This document shows, piece after piece, positions 15,947 through 26,821 of a stretch of DNA of 64,000 nt. A program made the position numbers and the translations under genes. Under the pieces are notes generated by a model that worked only from the letters and a program-made list of their open reading frames with translations, was not told where the DNA came from and did no database searches. This DNA is from Leptospira sp. 96542. Its GTDB lineage: Bacteria; Spirochaetota; Leptospiria; Leptospirales; Leptospiraceae. Each line of letters begins with the position of its first letter. The first letter of the stretch is position 1. Where the stretch lies: the NCBI GenBank assembly GCA_029310945.1, contig JARJFC010000006.1, forward strand, positions 1 to 64,000. Reading direction: 5' to 3'.

Positions 15947-17569
15947 GTGAATATGCAATCCAAAACTTCGGATCGTGAGTCTAGCACTCGCAGATCCTTA
16001 GCCTTATCATTTTATACATTTTTATCCAGAATCCTAGGTTTAGTGCGAGATCACTTTATGGCTGTTAGTTTTGGGACAGGTATGGTGGCATCCGCATTTA
16101 GTGTGGCTTACCGGCTTCCTAATATGTTCCGCAATTTGCTCGCTGAAGGTACTCTTAGCCAATCCTTTATGCCCATTTTTTCTGAATACGAAAAACTAGG
16201 AAAGGAAGAGGCGAAAGTGATGTCTGGCACAGTTCTCAGTTTTCTCTTTTTTTGCCTTTCTTTGTTTGTTGCAATATTTTGGTTTTTTGCGAGTGATTTT
16301 TTGCCTCATCTGGTAGGTGGGAGTGCCGAATATGGTAAGTTAGTTGTCGATTTGTCTTTGGTTTTATTTTTTCTCATCATGACGGCAAGCCTGTCATCGA
16401 TTTTTATGTCGATCTCAAACTCCCAACACAATTATTTTATACCGTCCCTATCACCGATCATTCTAAACCTAAGTTACCTTGTAGTATTTTTGGTTGTGTT
16501 CCCCTTTGTAGAAGGAATTCAAAATAGAGTTTTTATACTCACATACGGAATTGTTTTTGGTGGGGTATTACAATTACTTGTACAATCCTGGTATGTTTAT
16601 CGGTTAGGTTATGGACCAATCTTTCGATTCAATCTAAAACACCCTGCCATCAAAAAAATATTTAAACTTATGATACCCGCTGCTCTTGGGGGTAGTTTTT
16701 ATCAAATCGGCCTTCTTGTCGATATTTTCCTCGCAAATTATATCCAAAACAATAACCCTGGGCTTGGTGCGGTTGTTAGTTTGGACTATGCACAACGCCT
16801 CGTTCAATTACCCACGGGTATCATCGGTGTAGCCCTTGCAACAACCATCCTTCCTTCTTTACTCAAAGACTTAAGGGAAGGAAATCAAAAAAATGTAGAA
16901 AATGAAATTTCCGATGTACTTAGTTTTGCGTTTTTTTTAACATTACCCGCAGCTATTGGACTTTTCCTGTTAGGTGAATCCGTTTTGGATTCGATATATT
17001 TTGGTGGTCGTTGGGATCATTTGGCAACCGAAACAGCCTTACGACCGTTAATGTTCTATGCCATTGCCATTCCTTTTTACAGCATCAATAAAGTTTTAGT
17101 TTCTTCTTATTATGCATTTATGGATACGAAAACTCCGCTTCGGATCCAATTGATTTCCTTTTTTTCCAGTGTGTTTTTTAGTATAGGGCTTATGTTTTTT
17201 TTGCAACATTCGGCCATTGCACTCGCATCCGCCGTCAGCGCCTTCGCCACATCCGCTTTGTTAATGATTTTTTTGAAACACCATCAAGTACGAATTCCAT
17301 TCCAGGAACTATTCTTTCGTTTGGTGAAAATGGTTCCAGCCATCATTGGTTTAACCATTTGGCTTATTTTTTCTGAATTTTTTTTGAAACCAATTTGGAT
17401 GGAATTCGGTGGCCAAGTTTTGGGTCTCGGTTATGCCAACCGAAGTCGTTTGATTTTAACTGTCTCTATACTCCCTGCTGTGATTTTGTATTTTGTGATC
17501 GCTAGGTTCACTGCACTCACCGAAGCCAAAATCATACTAGGACGATTGGTACGAAAAAAAATTAAATAA
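15947..17569 (+). CDS. murJ: Lipid II flippase MurJ (MviN)
   Basis: A 540-residue polytopic inner-membrane protein of the MurJ/MviN family with about 14 TM helices. The N-terminal SRILGLVRDHFMAVSFGTG matches the family signature SRxLGxxRD, and AYRLPNMFRNLLAEG and SMPIFSEY-type motifs follow. It flips the peptidoglycan precursor lipid II across the membrane. GTG 15947 is used here; ATG 15953 is two codons later. It is 13 bp downstream of the STAS/zinc-ribbon gene. Its last 8 bp overlap the convergent DoxX-like gene. Confidence 0.95.
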   Translation: MNMQSKTSDRESSTRRSLALSFYTFLSRILGLVRDHFMAVSFGTGMVASAFSVAYRLPNMFRNLLAEGTLSQSFMPIFSEYEKLGKEEAKVMSGTVLSFLFFCLSLFVAIFWFFASDFLPHLVGGSAEYGKLVVDLSLVLFFLIMTASLSSIFMSISNSQHNYFIPSLSPIILNLSYLVVFLVVFPFVEGIQNRVFILTYGIVFGGVLQLLVQSWYVYRLGYGPIFRFNLKHPAIKKIFKLMIPAALGGSFYQIGLLVDIFLANYIQNNNPGLGAVVSLDYAQRLVQLPTGIIGVALATTILPSLLKDLREGNQKNVENEISDVLSFAFFLTLPAAIGLFLLGESVLDSIYFGGRWDHLATETALRPLMFYAIAIPFYSINKVLVSSYYAFMDTKTPLRIQLISFFSSVFFSIGLMFFLQHSAIALASAVSAFATSALLMIFLKHHQVRIPFQELFFRLVKMVPAIIGLTIWLIFSEFFLKPIWMEFGGQVLGLGYANRSRLILTVSILPAVILYFVIARFTALTEAKIILGRLVRKKIK

Positions 17570-17942
17570 AACGATATGCCCAAAGAATGAGTGGAATCTG
17601 CAGAGGGAGTCTTAGCAGTAGAACCCATTTTGGTGGATCGGTTTTTGGTCTATGGGAAACATAATGGTAGAAATTAGCAGGCCAAACTGCCAGAAGTAAA
17701 AGTAATAATCCAATGGCCGCATAACTTCTTGTTTGTGTTGGAAATAATAATAGAGCCAAGATAATTTCTGCAAGTCCACTCGCATAATTCACAAATTTGG
17801 GAAAAATCACCCATCTCGGCATGATCCGAAGAAAAAATCGTTCCACTAAAAAATGTGCTATCCCTGCCACTAAAAACAGGGAGGCAAAGATATATAAATC
17901 AAAGGGAATTTCTTTCCAGATAATTAGATTTGTTTCGTTCAT
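17562..17942 (-). CDS. DoxX-like integral membrane protein
   Basis: A 126-residue protein with four hydrophobic helices: [17 protein letters not shown], a second after [18 protein letters not shown], a third at [13 protein letters not shown] and a short C-terminal one. The arrangement and motifs ([20 protein letters not shown]) fit the DoxX-like superfamily, whose members are often linked to redox or quinone chemistry. The start overlaps the ileS stop (ATGA at 17939-17942), so it is translationally coupled to ileS; the 3' end overlaps murJ by 8 bp. Confidence 0.7.
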   Translation of the reverse strand: MNETNLIIWKEIPFDLYIFASLFLVAGIAHFLVERFFLRIMPRWVIFPKFVNYASGLAEIILALLLFPTQTRSYAAIGLLLLLLAVWPANFYHYVSHRPKTDPPKWVLLLRLPLQIPLILWAYRFI

Positions 17943-20674
17943 TTCACAACCTCGTTACATCGTGCACAGAGCCCTTCGTTCAAAACCACATAACGCCAAC
18001 AACGTGGGCACTCCGATTCGTTTGGTTTGTAGACAGACACAACTCCAAGTTCCGATTGTACTTTGGATAAAGTTTCTCTATTTGTTTTGTCCTTAACTTT
18101 TGAGACTTTGGAAACCACAAAAAACATAGCAAGATCAGAATCAGTAAATGCTAAATTTGACAAAGAATCCACTTCGACAGTTACTTCTGCTTCGAGGGAT
18201 TTACCAATTTTTCCAACTTTTCTTGCTTCTTCCAAAGCTTTTTGAACTGCTTCTTTGGTTTGGAAGATTGTTGTAAATTGACTTGCCAATGTTTCGTTTT
18301 CCCATTCTTTTAAGTTGGGGAAGTCGTTAAGGAAGATTGATTCTTTATGGCCAAATTCATTCCAAACTTCTTCTGCCGTAAACGATAAAATTGGGGCAAG
18401 TAATATTGCCAAATTTTCTAGGATCACCGACAAACTGAATTCAGACGATCTTCTTGTTTTACTTGCCTTCGCATCACAATACATTCTATCCCGGATGATT
18501 TCAAAATAGTCCTGAGATAAATCCACCGTGCAGAACAAAAGTATTCGATGGTAGACCTGGTGAAATTGGTAATTTGCATACAAAGTTTTGATTTCTTCTG
18601 AGAGTTTATAAAACTTATGTAAAAAATATAAGTCGATAGTTTCCATTTGATCTTTCGAAAGAGCCAAAGATTTTGATTCTAAATTGGCATTGCCCAAAAG
18701 ATAACGGAAGGTATTTCGGATTTTTCTATAGGTTTCCGCCACAATTTTGATAGAATCTTTTCCAATCTTTACATCGTCTCTGAAATCTTGGGTAGAAACC
18801 CAAAGGCGTAAAATATCCGCACCATACTTTTGGATAATGTCTGTCGTGGGGTTAATCACATTTCCGAGTGATTTAGACATAGCATGACCTTTTTCATCCA
18901 AAACATATCCATGAGTTAACACCGACTTGTACGGTGGCACAGACCGTATTGCCATGGATGGCCAAAGTGAAGATTGAAACCAACCTCTATGTTGGTCTGA
19001 TCCTTCCAAATAAAGATCTGCTGGTTCCTCGCCAATGGAATCACCAAACACTGCAAAACTGGAAACTCCAGAATCAAACCAAACATCCAAAATGTCTTTG
19101 TCTTGTTTTAGATCCACACTTCCACAAGACTCGCATTTTGTGTTGGGAGGGAGGAGATCTTTCGCATCCTTTTCATACCATACTTCGATGCCTTCATTTT
19201 TTACAATTTGGATGAAGTGTTGGATGGTTTCATCATTTAGATGAGTGGTGCCACAGGATTTGCAAGAAAAACTTGGGATCGGAACCCCCCAATTACGTTG
19301 CCTCGATAAACACCAGTCAGGTCTTGATTCAACCATCGAACGAATACGAGTGATACCCCAATCTGGGATCCATTGTACTTTATCGATTGCACCGAGCGAT
19401 TTTTCACGTAAATCCTCGTGGTCTATGGAAAAAAACCATTGCGGGGTGGCTCTGAAAATCAGAGGTTTTTTACTCCTCCAACTATGTGGATAAGAATGTG
19501 TAAATTCAGAGTAGTGGAGTAGCAAATTTTTTTCTTTTAGCAATTCCACAATTTTTGGGTTGGCATCCCAAATTTTGATTCCCTTCATCATTTCGAATTC
19601 ATCCGTATAGCGACCGTAATCATCTACAGGAGAAAGTGGTGGTAGACCTGCTTGTGTTCCCACACGGTAGTCGTCTGTTCCGTGGCCTGGTGCGGTATGT
19701 ACACAACCAGTTCCTGCATCCAAGGTGACATGGTTACCGAAAAGGGGGATGGAGTCTCTATCCAAAAAAGGGTGAAGAAAAATTAATTGTTTTAATTCAT
19801 CTGCACTTACGTTTTTTAGTTTGGTAAGTTTAATTCCAGTTTTTTCTTCGACAGAATCTTTTAAACCGTCGGCCAAAATTAAAGTTCCATGTTCTTCAGA
19901 TTTAAAATAAGAATATTCTAATGTTTCGTTGAAGCAAATTGCTAGATTTGCAGGTAACGTCCAAGGTGTGGTTGTCCAAATCAAACAGAAAGTATTTGTT
20001 TGACCTTTTATTGGAAATTTTACATAAATGGAAGGCGATACATGGTTTTGGTATTCGATTTCCGCTTCTGCATGCGCAGTTGCAAGATCGATACACCAAT
20101 AAACTGGTTTTTTGCCTTTATAGATATAACCCTTCTTAAAAAGTTCGCCAAACACTTCCACAATCCTTGCTTCGAAGAGTGGATCCATAGTAAGGTATTT
20201 TTTATTTTCGTCCCAAAAACATAAAAATCGGGAAAGGTCATCACCCTGTTTTTTGACAAACTCTGTTGCATACTCACGGCATTTTTTTCTAAGATCTTGC
20301 GGGGAAGTGTTACGAGCTTCTTTGCCTAGGTTTTTTAAAACTTGCACTTCGATCGGTAAACCATGGCAGTCCCAACCTGGGATCATATCAGTCTGGAATC
20401 CGAGCATTGCTTTGGATTTGATGATGGTGTCTTTTAAGATTTTATTCAGTGCATGGCCAGTATGGAAATTTCCATTCGCATACGGAGGGCCGTCATGGAG
20501 GACAAATTTTGGTTTGTCCTTTCGTTTTTCCTGCATTTTTTCTAAGATTTTGGATGATTTCCAAATTTGGATCTGGCCTGGCTCTCGTGTCACCAGGTCA
20601 GCTTTCATAGGAAAGTTTGTTTGCGGTAGAAGTACGGTCTTTGAATAAGGATTTTCCGATTCCGTTTTGGCCAT
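17939..20674 (-). CDS. ileS: Isoleucyl-tRNA synthetase
   Basis: A 911-residue class I aminoacyl-tRNA synthetase. The HIGH-type motif [11 protein letters not shown] is at 64-74 and the KMSKS motif appears as AMSKSLGN near 597. The editing domain has [10 protein letters not shown] and [16 protein letters not shown]-terminal zinc finger CPRC...CARC closes the protein, as in bacterial-type IleS. It charges tRNA-Ile with isoleucine. It heads the ileS/doxX-like unit, and the LRR lipoprotein gene lies 58 bp upstream on the same strand. Confidence 0.98.
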   Translation of the reverse strand: MAKTESENPYSKTVLLPQTNFPMKADLVTREPGQIQIWKSSKILEKMQEKRKDKPKFVLHDGPPYANGNFHTGHALNKILKDTIIKSKAMLGFQTDMIPGWDCHGLPIEVQVLKNLGKEARNTSPQDLRKKCREYATEFVKKQGDDLSRFLCFWDENKKYLTMDPLFEARIVEVFGELFKKGYIYKGKKPVYWCIDLATAHAEAEIEYQNHVSPSIYVKFPIKGQTNTFCLIWTTTPWTLPANLAICFNETLEYSYFKSEEHGTLILADGLKDSVEEKTGIKLTKLKNVSADELKQLIFLHPFLDRDSIPLFGNHVTLDAGTGCVHTAPGHGTDDYRVGTQAGLPPLSPVDDYGRYTDEFEMMKGIKIWDANPKIVELLKEKNLLLHYSEFTHSYPHSWRSKKPLIFRATPQWFFSIDHEDLREKSLGAIDKVQWIPDWGITRIRSMVESRPDWCLSRQRNWGVPIPSFSCKSCGTTHLNDETIQHFIQIVKNEGIEVWYEKDAKDLLPPNTKCESCGSVDLKQDKDILDVWFDSGVSSFAVFGDSIGEEPADLYLEGSDQHRGWFQSSLWPSMAIRSVPPYKSVLTHGYVLDEKGHAMSKSLGNVINPTTDIIQKYGADILRLWVSTQDFRDDVKIGKDSIKIVAETYRKIRNTFRYLLGNANLESKSLALSKDQMETIDLYFLHKFYKLSEEIKTLYANYQFHQVYHRILLFCTVDLSQDYFEIIRDRMYCDAKASKTRRSSEFSLSVILENLAILLAPILSFTAEEVWNEFGHKESIFLNDFPNLKEWENETLASQFTTIFQTKEAVQKALEEARKVGKIGKSLEAEVTVEVDSLSNLAFTDSDLAMFFVVSKVSKVKDKTNRETLSKVQSELGVVSVYKPNESECPRCWRYVVLNEGLCARCNEVVK

Positions 20675-20732
20675 AGTAATACCAATGTTCGGAGCCTAGG
20701 CCAAAGAGAAAACGTAAAAAACAAAGGAAAAA

Positions 20733-21350
20733 CTAGAGTTTTATCCGAACTTTTGGCAATTCGTCCCTGAGCCTGGCCACTTCTTCTCGTTCGAGTAAGG
20801 TCTTTTGAAAGGAAATTTCTTTGAGGTTTGAAAGTTTACCAAAATTTTTTGGGAGAGATTCAAATTTACGAAGAAGGGTTAAATCCAAAATCTCTAAACT
20901 TTTCATTTCTGCTAAGATATCAACGTCATTTTCTGTTAGTTGGATGTCGGTTTCATCAAAAGCAAGTGTTCTTAATTTTGTCAATTTAGGTAGAAGTGTT
21001 GGAACAGATGTTAGTTTGGTTCTTCCGAGTAACAAAATCTCCAAATTAGATAGATTTCCCATTGAACTAGGGAGTGAAGTAATTGGATTACCGTAAAGGT
21101 TTAGGATACGTAAGGTTTTTAGTTCTCCAATTTCATCGGGTAATCTTTGAATCGAATCGTATTGTAAGGTTAGTTCTTCTACTTTTGTGAGTTTCTGGAT
21201 GGAAACAGGCAGATTTACGACTTCCTTTTTGGAGAGGTTTAGTACAGTTTCGTTTTGGTTCATTTGAACCCAATCCTCAAAATTTAAGGTTTCTTTCGCA
21301 CAATTGGTAATACAAAAGCCGAATAGTGTGATCGTGATGATAAACTTCAT
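20733..21350 (-). CDS. Leucine-rich-repeat lipoprotein
   Basis: A 205-residue protein with signal peptide MKFIITITLFGFCITNC and Cys17 as the lipid-attachment residue. About six LRR units of 22-24 residues follow (LPxSIxxLTKxxxLxLxxN pattern, for example LRILNLYGNPITSLPSSMGN). Leptospira genomes encode many such LRR proteins, some surface-exposed and implicated in host or matrix binding. It lies 14 bp downstream of the large membrane-protein gene on the same strand. Binding partner unknown. Confidence 0.85.
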   Translation of the reverse strand: MKFIITITLFGFCITNCAKETLNFEDWVQMNQNETVLNLSKKEVVNLPVSIQKLTKVEELTLQYDSIQRLPDEIGELKTLRILNLYGNPITSLPSSMGNLSNLEILLLGRTKLTSVPTLLPKLTKLRTLAFDETDIQLTENDVDILAEMKSLEILDLTLLRKFESLPKNFGKLSNLKEISFQKTLLEREEVARLRDELPKVRIKL

Positions 21351-21364
21351 TGTTTCCTTCTCAT

Positions 21365-23515
21365 TTACATTTTGATATATTTATTATAACCAAACTCAAG
21401 TTCGCGGATGATGAATTGTAAATAATCCATTTGGTCGCGGTCAGATTTAAATAACCCTGCTTCTTTTCGATAATACTCTGCAAGTTGGGTTCGAAAGAGA
21501 ATAGTTTTAAAATCAGATTTAGGTAAAATGATCTCTCTCGTTCGACCTTTTACTTGTAAAACTTCTGGGATTTTGATGATGACTGCAATTTGTAATATTG
21601 TGTGTTCCACTTCTGCGATGATTTTGTTTTTATCTTTTTTGGGAAATGAGGATGGGAGTTTGGCAATGATTGTGTCAATTTCTTCTTCAATTTTGTAACG
21701 TAATCGTTTATGATCGAAGAGTTTTTCGGTAATATGATTGAATTTTTTTGGGAAAATGATCGGTTCTACAATGGGTAAAAGAGAGTTATTTTTTGGTTCT
21801 ATGATTTGCTGCCCAGTTTGTGATTTTGATTCTACTTTGGCTTCTTTTCGGAATATATACCCGATAAGTAGTGCAAAGAACAGACTGAAAACAAATCCGT
21901 AAAAAATGATATTCAGTTTGCTTAAGAAAATAGCAGATATTGTGGATAGTGTTGCGAGAGAGATAAAACAAAGAATGGCAATGGGCAAATGAAACTGGGT
22001 TTGTAAACCTTCCAAAAATGATTGTTTGAATTTACTTGTTTCTTCCTTTGTTTTTTCTTTGTTTTGTTGTAATGGTTTTAATGAGTCGAGTTTTCCTGAA
22101 ATTCGCAGCTGAGTTGAAATTTGGTCAAGTATGGAGAGTTCATCTTTGTATTTGGGGTCTAATTTTGCTAATTCATATGTATTCTTTTCCACAAATGAAA
22201 GTTTTGCGGGCACAGTTGCAAAAAGAATGTGCATATTAGATTCTTTGATTTCGATACAACCAAATTCTTCATTCAATGCAGAAACAATTTCGGACAGAAT
22301 GTTCGAATTATCAGTGATATGTTTCAAATCTAAAGAATTTATTTCTTTGATTAGATCAATTTTTGTGAGAGTTTGAGTTTGTTCTGTATTTTCTTCAATT
22401 CGAAGTTTTAAATTCTGAATCAGTGTTTGGATGGAATCCGTAACATCGTTTTTTTTCTGGAGGTTCAGTAAGGATTGTAATTTTTCTATGATTTTTATTG
22501 ATTCAAAAATGGATGTCCTAACTCTGTGTACATCTTCATGTACCAATTTTTCAAACGGAAATTCTTTGATTGTTTCCTTGAGTTTAGAAATTATATTTTG
22601 GTATTCTTTTTTTAATTCGTTTGTATCGGAAGGAATACTCTTTTCTAAAGTTTCTAGTTCTTGAAAAAATTGGTGGTATTTGTTTTCTATACAATACCGT
22701 TTCAGGTAGGGAAACATAAATTGTAACAATCCATTCAGCTGAATGAGTAAATGACCGATTGATTCTGTGTTATGCGAGTTGCTGGGTAAAAAAGTATGGT
22801 ATTTGGGGGCAATCTCAATAAGTTTTGCAACTTCTTTACCATGTGTGATTACATCAGTAATGAATTCCTTCAAAGGAATATAAACGAATGGTTCGAGTGA
22901 TTTACGAAGTATAGTTTCTAACTCAAACTCGTAACCCAATCGATAAGGGAAGAGGTGGGTATTTCCATTTTTATCTTTTGATAGAATTTGATTTCCTGGA
23001 TTGGTCTCATCTACGAATATTTCTTTTTGAGAACGATTTTTTAAAACTTGGTCGATGAGGTCTATACTGTATTTTAGAAAAGCACGTCTGTATGGAGTAA
23101 TGTCCGTTTTTTCCTTGTTTTGCGGAGCAATCATACATATACGTATGACAATATTGCCATCTACTGAAAGTAAAAAAGGGTAAAAGAAAACCACCCTTTC
23201 CTTATTGTGTTCTGAAATACCTGCTAATTCTCGTAATGCTTCGTTTATGGCTTGGGTTGTTTTATGATTTTCAGTGAGTCCAACTTGTTTACTTAATAAT
23301 TCAGGTAACGAATCGATTGTCAGTAAGAGTGCAGGTGTGATTTCAGAACTACCATGCATCGCAAGCCTTCGGTGGCGGACACGTAATTCCTCGAGTATCG
23401 TCTGTGCGGTGAGGGACAAACTTGCTATGTTTTTAGGCAAATCGATAAAGGCAGCTGGATCCGTAGTTTCGGATTCGTTAGCGTTTTTGTTTTCGGTATC
23501 GTCCAAATTGTCCAA
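21365..23515 (-). CDS. Large coiled-coil membrane protein of unknown function
   Basis: A 716-residue protein, very rich in Ile, Leu, Lys and Glu. No signal peptide is seen. The first ~510 residues are soluble and helical with coiled-coil (ELKKEYQNIISKLKETIKEF), two adjacent TM helices lie around residues 515-565 (PIAILCFISLATLSTISAIF then IIFYGFVFSLFFALLIGYIF), and a ~150-residue cytosolic C-terminal domain follows. I recognise no family. It is probably co-transcribed with the LRR lipoprotein gene downstream. Confidence 0.6.
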   Translation of the reverse strand: MDNLDDTENKNANESETTDPAAFIDLPKNIASLSLTAQTILEELRVRHRRLAMHGSSEITPALLLTIDSLPELLSKQVGLTENHKTTQAINEALRELAGISEHNKERVVFFYPFLLSVDGNIVIRICMIAPQNKEKTDITPYRRAFLKYSIDLIDQVLKNRSQKEIFVDETNPGNQILSKDKNGNTHLFPYRLGYEFELETILRKSLEPFVYIPLKEFITDVITHGKEVAKLIEIAPKYHTFLPSNSHNTESIGHLLIQLNGLLQFMFPYLKRYCIENKYHQFFQELETLEKSIPSDTNELKKEYQNIISKLKETIKEFPFEKLVHEDVHRVRTSIFESIKIIEKLQSLLNLQKKNDVTDSIQTLIQNLKLRIEENTEQTQTLTKIDLIKEINSLDLKHITDNSNILSEIVSALNEEFGCIEIKESNMHILFATVPAKLSFVEKNTYELAKLDPKYKDELSILDQISTQLRISGKLDSLKPLQQNKEKTKEETSKFKQSFLEGLQTQFHLPIAILCFISLATLSTISAIFLSKLNIIFYGFVFSLFFALLIGYIFRKEAKVESKSQTGQQIIEPKNNSLLPIVEPIIFPKKFNHITEKLFDHKRLRYKIEEEIDTIIAKLPSSFPKKDKNKIIAEVEHTILQIAVIIKIPEVLQVKGRTREIILPKSDFKTILFRTQLAEYYRKEAGLFKSDRDQMDYLQFIIRELEFGYNKYIKM

Positions 23516-23727
23516 AGTCTACCTGCGTTTTCACTTATATTGCCAGACCACCACTTGGATGCAAGAGAGAAAGTGAGTACATAAACGCAACAAGTTTAGT
23601 CTTATTATTTTAGAAGAAATACGAAAAATAATTCGTCTCACTATTTAAGTGAGAATCTGTTTCATCACAATCGCTGATTTGCATAACAATTTATTGATAA
23701 AAAGGAATGTTTTAAAAGGCTTACATT

Positions 23728-25257
23728 ATGCACCAAAATTTTGATTCTGCTTTGACTGAAAGGTACAGACGCATTGATACATTTTTTTTATGGATTCAAA
23801 TTGGACATATCCCCGCCACATTTTTGATTTCTTTGGGGTATGGTTGTACTACCCTTGTGACAACCCTTGCCAGTTTGCTTTCGGTCGTTTCCTTTTTATT
23901 TTACAAACTCTTTAGAGGAAGTTTGTTTTTAAGGCTTTGGAATGGTGCTTGTTTGATGTTGTTTAGTGCACTTTTTATCCAAGCACAGTTTGGTAGGATA
24001 GAAATGCACTTCCATGTATTTAGTGCTCTTGCCATTTTATTTGTGTATGAGGATTGGAGAGTTTTATTGGTTGCTGCGGTTACAATCGCCTTACATCATT
24101 TAATTGGAAACTATTTGCAAGAATGGAATACTGTAATTTTTGATACCAAGTTCATTGTGTACAGTTATGGAACTGGACTTGAAATCGTAATCACTCATGC
24201 ACTTTTTGTTATTTTTGAAACTGGGATCCTCTTGTTTTTTTCCGTTCGTTCTTCGAGAGATTTTAAACACAGGTTCGATACTCAATTTCATTTGGAAGAA
24301 ATTTTAGAAGGTGTCACTTCGGCCGTTAAGGAAGTGAGTTCTGGTACAGAGGAATTTACTGTTAATTCCCAGAAGGTAACAAATAATTTGGAAGAATTCC
24401 AAATTTCCTTTATGACACAATCCAGTTCCATTGAAGAAATTTCTGCAGCAACTGAAGAAACAGCAGCATCCAGTCAAATGATTTTGGATGGAGCCAACAG
24501 GCAACTGGGAGAAGTGAAAGTTGTGGAAGAAATTAACAAAGAGTTGTTTCGGATGAATGAAGGTTTTGTGACTTCACTCGAGACTATGCGCAGTCAAATC
24601 CAAACCTCAGCAAACAATGTAAAAAAGACTGAGTCTGAATTTGGTGGTTTGTACAAATCGATGGAAGAAGCGGTTGATGATTCAGAAAAGATGGCAGAAA
24701 TTTTGGATTTAATCACTGGCATCGCAGAAAAGGTAAATTTACTTTCGCTGAATGCTTCCATTGAAGCTGCGAGGGCAGGGGATGCGGGTCGCGGTTTTGC
24801 GGTTGTGGCTTCCGAAATATCAAAGTTAGCTGATTCAACCGCCATCGCTACAAAAAATATATCACAAATTTCTACCAAAATTGAACAAACCATTCGTAGC
24901 AGTTTCCAAAAATCCAACCAAATCAACCAAACTGTACAAAGTTTTGTGTCCTCAATTATGGCTTCTGAAAAGAGCATGAAAGATCTAACCGATCAGATTA
25001 CTGGAACTCTCTCTGCTTTCCAAAAACAAGACAATGCTCTTTTATCTTTGGAAGAAATTGCAAAAGAGATGCAAATTTCTTCCAAAGAACAATCGTTTAG
25101 TATGAATGAAATTTCCAAATCTGTGATAGATTTAAACCTTCGTACACAAAACAATATGCATACGAGTACGGACATTGTTTCTTTAACCAAAAGAGGTAGT
25201 GTGATATTTGAACGTTTGCGCCAAGCAGTCCATTCACTTGCAGAGAAAATCAAATAA
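23728..25257 (+). CDS. Methyl-accepting chemotaxis protein with multi-TM N-terminal sensor
   Basis: A 509-residue chemoreceptor. The first ~175 residues form about six TM helices with a His-rich motif [20 protein letters not shown] followed by ALHHL, a known membrane-embedded sensor type in place of a periplasmic Cache domain. There is a linker without a clear HAMP, then a methyl-accepting signalling domain with the tip motif [20 protein letters not shown] and [16 protein letters not shown] near residues 335-375. It controls CheA activity and so endoflagellar rotation. The ligand is unknown; the embedded His pairs suggest metal, heme or redox sensing. Confidence 0.92.
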   Translation: MHQNFDSALTERYRRIDTFFLWIQIGHIPATFLISLGYGCTTLVTTLASLLSVVSFLFYKLFRGSLFLRLWNGACLMLFSALFIQAQFGRIEMHFHVFSALAILFVYEDWRVLLVAAVTIALHHLIGNYLQEWNTVIFDTKFIVYSYGTGLEIVITHALFVIFETGILLFFSVRSSRDFKHRFDTQFHLEEILEGVTSAVKEVSSGTEEFTVNSQKVTNNLEEFQISFMTQSSSIEEISAATEETAASSQMILDGANRQLGEVKVVEEINKELFRMNEGFVTSLETMRSQIQTSANNVKKTESEFGGLYKSMEEAVDDSEKMAEILDLITGIAEKVNLLSLNASIEAARAGDAGRGFAVVASEISKLADSTAIATKNISQISTKIEQTIRSSFQKSNQINQTVQSFVSSIMASEKSMKDLTDQITGTLSAFQKQDNALLSLEEIAKEMQISSKEQSFSMNEISKSVIDLNLRTQNNMHTSTDIVSLTKRGSVIFERLRQAVHSLAEKIK

Positions 25258-25266
25258 GGTTCAGGT

Positions 25267-25788
25267 TTGAAACGATGGCAAAAAATATCCTGTAGCATTT
25301 TGGCATTGGGTCTCGTTGCCATTTTGTCCATTATGATCCTTCGATTGGAATCAACAGGTAGAGATTGTGATCTTTGTAAACAAATCCCGAGTTTAGAATC
25401 AGGTTGGGTGTTGTTATACCCTGGTCTTGTGGGCTGTAGTCAAAAATGCCCATTGGCATTGGCAAATATGGCTAAATTGAAGGAAGGTTTGGTTGGCACA
25501 AAATTACAATTTTATTATTTAATTTCAGATCCGTTCGTGGAAGAATCTGAGGTTATAGATTATTTACTTCCTTATCAAAATTCACTTAGTATAAAACCAC
25601 TGATGCTCGCAAACGATACTAAAACATTGCGAACCTTAGGTGTTTATAATCCAGTGCATCCGAATCTACAAAAAAAGGACATACATAATGATCATTTTAT
25701 CCTGATCCCACCAAACAGAAAAAAACTCTATTTTTTGGGCAGATTAGATTTGAATTCTGTTTCGAACCTAATACTCGAAGAAAATTAA
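25267..25788 (+). CDS. Sco1/SenC-like thioredoxin-fold membrane-anchored protein
   Basis: A 173-residue protein with an N-terminal TM anchor (about 9-25) and a predicted thioredoxin-fold domain outside the cytoplasm. The motif GCSQKCPLAL corresponds to the CXXXCP copper site of Sco proteins; YYLISDPFVEES fits the Sco pattern and a His follows in HNDHFILIP. Sco proteins load copper into cytochrome oxidase or act as thiol reductases. An additional N-terminal CDLC pair is unusual. It starts 10 bp after the chemoreceptor stop with TTG and a GGTTCAGG site upstream; a functional link is possible but unproven. Confidence 0.65.
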   Translation: MKRWQKISCSILALGLVAILSIMILRLESTGRDCDLCKQIPSLESGWVLLYPGLVGCSQKCPLALANMAKLKEGLVGTKLQFYYLISDPFVEESEVIDYLLPYQNSLSIKPLMLANDTKTLRTLGVYNPVHPNLQKKDIHNDHFILIPPNRKKLYFLGRLDLNSVSNLILEEN

Positions 25789-25928
25789 CCTTCTTCCTTT
25801 ACGTTGTCTTTAACGTAAGTTTCAAATTCTTCTTTTGACATTTTGGATTGGTATAGAGTCCAAAGTGATTCTTTTAAGGTTTCCATATCAGGAAATTTAG
25901 CACCATCGATTTTATAGATTTTACTCAT
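25785..25928 (-). CDS. 47-residue small conserved-looking protein
   Basis: A short ORF on the minus strand with ATG at 25928, AGAGG upstream and TAA at 25785-25787. It encodes a charged helical peptide with MSKIYKIDGAKFPDMETLKE at its start and MSKEEFETYVKDNVKEEG at the end. Coding character and ribosome binding site are good. It lies 51 bp downstream of speD on the same strand and its last 4 bp overlap the convergent Sco-like gene. Function unknown; it may be co-transcribed with speD. Confidence 0.65.
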   Translation of the reverse strand: MSKIYKIDGAKFPDMETLKESLWTLYQSKMSKEEFETYVKDNVKEEG

Positions 25929-25978
25929 AACAATACCTCTTTAACCAATTTTTTAGAACTCTGTTATGCAAGCGATCG

Positions 25979-26740
25979 TTAATGGATCATATGGTATACT
26001 TCTTTCATTTCTTCTCTGAGTAACCTCATCTTTTCTGGGACATCGGGATGGGACTTGTCCTCAGGATTGAGTAGGTAATTTTCAGGTCCAAGTTCCCTAA
26101 TCATCATTTTTGTCTGCCATGTATTGTCTTGTGGCATATTGATGTCGGAAAGAAATGTATAACTTCGTTTGATGTCTGGTTTGATAAAATCGAGTATAGA
26201 ATTAAAATGATGGTCGTTGTAAATTTTACGTCCATCGGAAAGGCGAGTATAACCTCGAACCACATAATCGATGTACACAACGTCACATTCGAAAGCTTCG
26301 AATAGATAATTTATAGAATCAAGGGGGATGATCTCTCCACAAGTAGATATATCGATGTCCACTCGGAAACTACAAATCCCATCAGGGTCAGCCGCATCGG
26401 GGTAGGTATGGACAGTGATATGCGATTTGTCCAAATGCATACTCACTTGCGCCGTGCCGATGGGATTTCCTCCTCCTTTTACATCACTCATAAGAACCAT
26501 CGAAGAAGCACCTACAGGATCGTAATCTTGTGAGGAAATGGCGAGGATATTGGCATCGATTTTTTTTACGATTTCTTTGGAAATTTCCGTAATTTTTGTG
26601 GCATTGTATTTATCGTGGATATAACTAACATAGCGTGATTTCTGTTCGTCATCGAGTGTGATGCAAAAATCGTACAGGTTGAAACTCAAAACTTTTGTAA
26701 GATTATTAAAGCCGGAAAGTTTGATTTTTTCTTTATCCAT
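25979..26740 (-). CDS. speD: S-adenosylmethionine decarboxylase proenzyme (E. coli type)
   Basis: A 253-residue SpeD of the long gamma-proteobacterial type. It self-cleaves before Ser106 in DKSHITVHTYPD to create the pyruvoyl group, then decarboxylates SAM to provide aminopropyl groups for spermidine. VDIDISTCGEI, the YIDYVVRGYTR segment and the KMMIRELGPENYL region match the family. ATG 26740 is chosen because GAAGG precedes it and the E. coli protein starts at the same place (KLxGFNNLTK). The ORF is open further upstream to 26791 but this has no support. It is divergent from the amylase gene. No speE is in the window. Confidence 0.95.
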   Translation of the reverse strand: MDKEKIKLSGFNNLTKVLSFNLYDFCITLDDEQKSRYVSYIHDKYNATKITEISKEIVKKIDANILAISSQDYDPVGASSMVLMSDVKGGGNPIGTAQVSMHLDKSHITVHTYPDAADPDGICSFRVDIDISTCGEIIPLDSINYLFEAFECDVVYIDYVVRGYTRLSDGRKIYNDHHFNSILDFIKPDIKRSYTFLSDINMPQDNTWQTKMMIRELGPENYLLNPEDKSHPDVPEKMRLLREEMKEVYHMIH

Positions 26741-26821
26741 TGATACCTTCGTGTATATAGAATACAAAATCGATCCAGAACATAGACGCAACTGGAAATT
26801 AGAGGTAAGGGAAGAAAAGTC

